Below are positions 61,690 to 64,000 of a stretch of 64,000 bases of DNA, in pieces. The notes beneath the pieces are model-generated. The model made no database searches and had not been told where the DNA came from. It was given only the letters and a program-made list of their open reading frames with translations. The stretch spans positions 6,005,494-6,069,493 of the forward strand of contig NC_135552.1 in NCBI RefSeq assembly GCF_964340395.1, in the 5' to 3' direction. The position numbers were made by a program, and so were the translations under genes. Origin of the DNA: Glandiceps talaboti. Lineage: Eukaryota; Hemichordata; Enteropneusta; Spengelidae. Each line of letters starts with the position of its first letter. The first letter of the stretch is position 1.

Positions 61690-63260
61690 GTGTGTGTGTG
61701 TGTCTGTGTATAAACAACTTGTATTAAACTCAAAAACCGCCAGACCGACTGCCTTGGTATTTGGTGGGACATTACTTTTGGTATCTAGTTGGGAAATTGT
61801 TCAAAGCAAAATGATCGCATCACAGGTATGTGATTTGGGATTTCTTGTCAAAAAACTTAAACTCAAAAACCACTGGGCAGATTGGTCTGAAATTTGGTGA
61901 GACCCATGCATCTGGGCATGTGTAGATGATGTTCTATTTAGAACATTATGATCTCATCAGCGATATGCAACTTAGGTGTAAAATGTGAATTTTGATCAAA
62001 AACTTATATCTCAAAAAGTACTTGATAAATGAGACTGAAATTTTAGTTAGATGTTTCTAGAAGTGTCATTCTGCAAATTCTCTTTAAAATATTTTGATAC
62101 AATTGGCCCTAGCAACCACGACCACGCTCTAAGAAACAACCAAAAGAAGGCGGTATATTTTGGCCAAATAACATCATCTGGTAGGCAAGTGAGTAAATTG
62201 TATGCACACTTACCTAGTAACAATTTTCACGCCCATAGCAACAGCCAAATGGTGGTGTACTTCACAACGATAACAGGGATGCTTAGATAAGTGCACAGAC
62301 ATCCAAAAAGTGTATGCAAATATGCCAACAAGACCACGCCCATGGCAACAGCCAAATGATCACATATATTCCAAAGATGACAACAGGGATGATAGACAAA
62401 TGAATAAACATTCAAAAGTGTATGCAAATATACCTAGAAACACGACTATTCCCACAGCAACAGCCAAACGATCGCGTATATCGCAAATATAACAACATGA
62501 CTGGATAGGCAACTGGATAATTATTCAGCAAATCGACACCTTTACATAGCATGGATCAGCATGTGGGTAAATATTTTTAAAACAGTAGCACTACTGTATT
62601 TAGTTGTTGCTATGGGCATGGTCTTGATGCTAGGTATATTTGCATACATTTTATGAATCTTCAGTGACTTGCCTACCCTTCCCACTTTTCATCTTTGCAA
62701 TATAAATCATCATTTATCTGTTGATATCGACGTGATCCTGTTGTTAAGCATAATTGCATACATATTTTAAATCTGTACTCACTTACAATAACAATCCCGG
62801 TTGTTATATTTGTAATATACATCATCATTTCACTGTAGCTAAGGGCTTAGCTGGTAGCTGGGGCCAATTGTGTTTTCAACAATAACTGCAGAATAAAACA
62901 TGCAGGAACATCCCCACCAAATTTCAACCCCTAGTCACAATGCAGTTTCAAAATGTAGGTTTTTGTCCAAAATTGACATTTTAAGACCTATTTGCATATC
63001 GCCGATGGTATCATCACGTTGTGAATACAACTACATCTACACATGCCCAGATGCATCCCCATTACATTTCAGCCCATTCTGCCCGTAGATTTGGGATTAT
63101 TGATTTTTGACCTAAAAGACACATTTTAGCCCTAATTTCCATACCACTGATGGGATAATCATGTTATTAACAGTTCATAATATAAACACCCTGAAGAAAA
63201 TACCAACCAAATTTCAGCCCAATTTGCTCAGTAGTGTTGGAATTACAGGTTTTTGCCCAA
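61690..63260. repeat. Large inverted repeat with minisatellite arms
   Basis: Left arm: ~135-bp units with aaactcaaaaacc and aaatttggtg(a/g)ga (61725-62060), then ~110-bp minisatellite units (62100-62520). The right arm is inverted: minisatellite (62590-62830), then the first type (62880-63260). A perfect 20-bp match, catctgggcatgtgtagatg (61909) against its complement (63035), anchors the two arms, with strong similarity around it. Confidence 0.7.
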
Positions 63261-64000
63261 CCAGATTTAAATTGAATGCCTTCCATAATTAGGATTTATG
63301 CAAGAAATTTAGCTCTATATCTGTGATTCGGCAAGTCCCAATGAAAGTTAGTTGTCAAAAATGTTGTTCAAATGCCCGCCACGCCTCCTATTCTCAGCAC
63401 AAGAAAACTTGCCATCCTCGACTTCACTCGGCTTTCGTGATCCCCTAAATACCTGGGATATGGCATGTGCGTGTTGAACTTCCTTTTCTCCCACGAGTTT
63501 ACACATTCTCAAGATTTTGTTGAGTGGCGCGCCCTCACTGTACACTAATTATATAGAGGTCAATGTATACATCACCATTATTGATACATTGTTGCGAAAT
63601 TTTCTTCGTAGGCTAGGCGAGGCTTGGTCTATTTTCCATATTTTGACCACACTCATTTGGGTATAAATTATAGATTATTACACTTGATAAATATGTGAGA
63701 GTGTATTTATATCCTGAGAATCAGAGCTAGATAAATGATTATGTACAAGCCTTGCATCAAACAGCGGTAGTTTGTTATCGAGAGAAATCGGAAAAGAACA
63801 CGGTAAAAAGGAGACGGTTCGAGGTCAATATAATACTTCCAAAACTTCTAATCGAAAATCTAAAAAAACATGATTTCTCTTTATTCATCTGCACATCAGT
63901 GTGTGAAATTTGAAAACGATAAATCCATATTTGACGAAATTGAAACGATGATAAATATTCACCTGTTAGTGAACTCCGCCCTCATTGTAAACCTATTTTA
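63261..64000. other. No gene seen
   Basis: A GC-richer stretch at about 63360-63540 contains a minus-strand frame of 65 codons without a recognisable domain. The rest is AT-rich and featureless. Confidence 0.45.

Overview
The window is animal nuclear DNA: AT-rich, with spliced genes (GT/AG junctions whose phases match) and many degraded transposons of metazoan type (Penelope-like, split-direct-repeat tyrosine recombinase, several APE-type LINEs, Harbinger-like, MITEs). The mix fits a marine invertebrate. The sequence does not let me name the phylum, and I see nothing bacterial.

Positions 1-41076 are a tandem array of five copies of one segment, called U1 to U5 here (starts 1, 8968, 15269, 27034, 33327). 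Each carries, on the minus strand, one copy of a gene for an ATP-grasp ligase-like protein, possibly carnosine-synthase-like. I model it as three exons: a short exon 1, a 1251-bp exon 2 with the ATP-grasp domain, and a tentative exon 3. Unit lengths differ because of insertions. U1, U3 and U5 carry a 5'-truncated LINE and a DIRS-order element with split direct repeats. U2, U3 and U4 carry a 516-bp MITE in intron 2. U3 alone also has a 2.3-kb Harbinger-like element. U3 is a recombinant, U2-like on the left and U1-like on the right, with the switch inside exon 2. Only the U3 gene lacks an obvious nonsense codon: U1 has a Trp-to-stop change in exon 2, and U2, U4 and U5 share a stop in exon 1.

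The Harbinger-like element of U3 holds two (TA)n tracts bracketing two sequences that match type I hammerhead ribozymes with very short stem III, and a perfect 92-bp palindrome.

Positions 41077-46100 contain a Penelope-like fragment with a GIY-YIG endonuclease. It is split by a 3.9-kb element with no recognisable transposase. That element has long terminal inverted repeats built from a ~20-bp motif, a ~0.7-kb internal array of the same motif, long tetranucleotide satellites and a nested 240-bp foldback element with its own 9-bp target duplication. It is the least familiar object in the window.

Positions 49201-53035 hold a spliced gene resembling the DUF6589 family, broken in the middle. Positions 53372-56880 hold a nearly complete but frameshifted APE-type LINE, and 57956-59640 an older LINE fragment. 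The right end is repeat-rich, with a ~1.5-kb inverted repeat at 61690-63260, and has no gene I can support.
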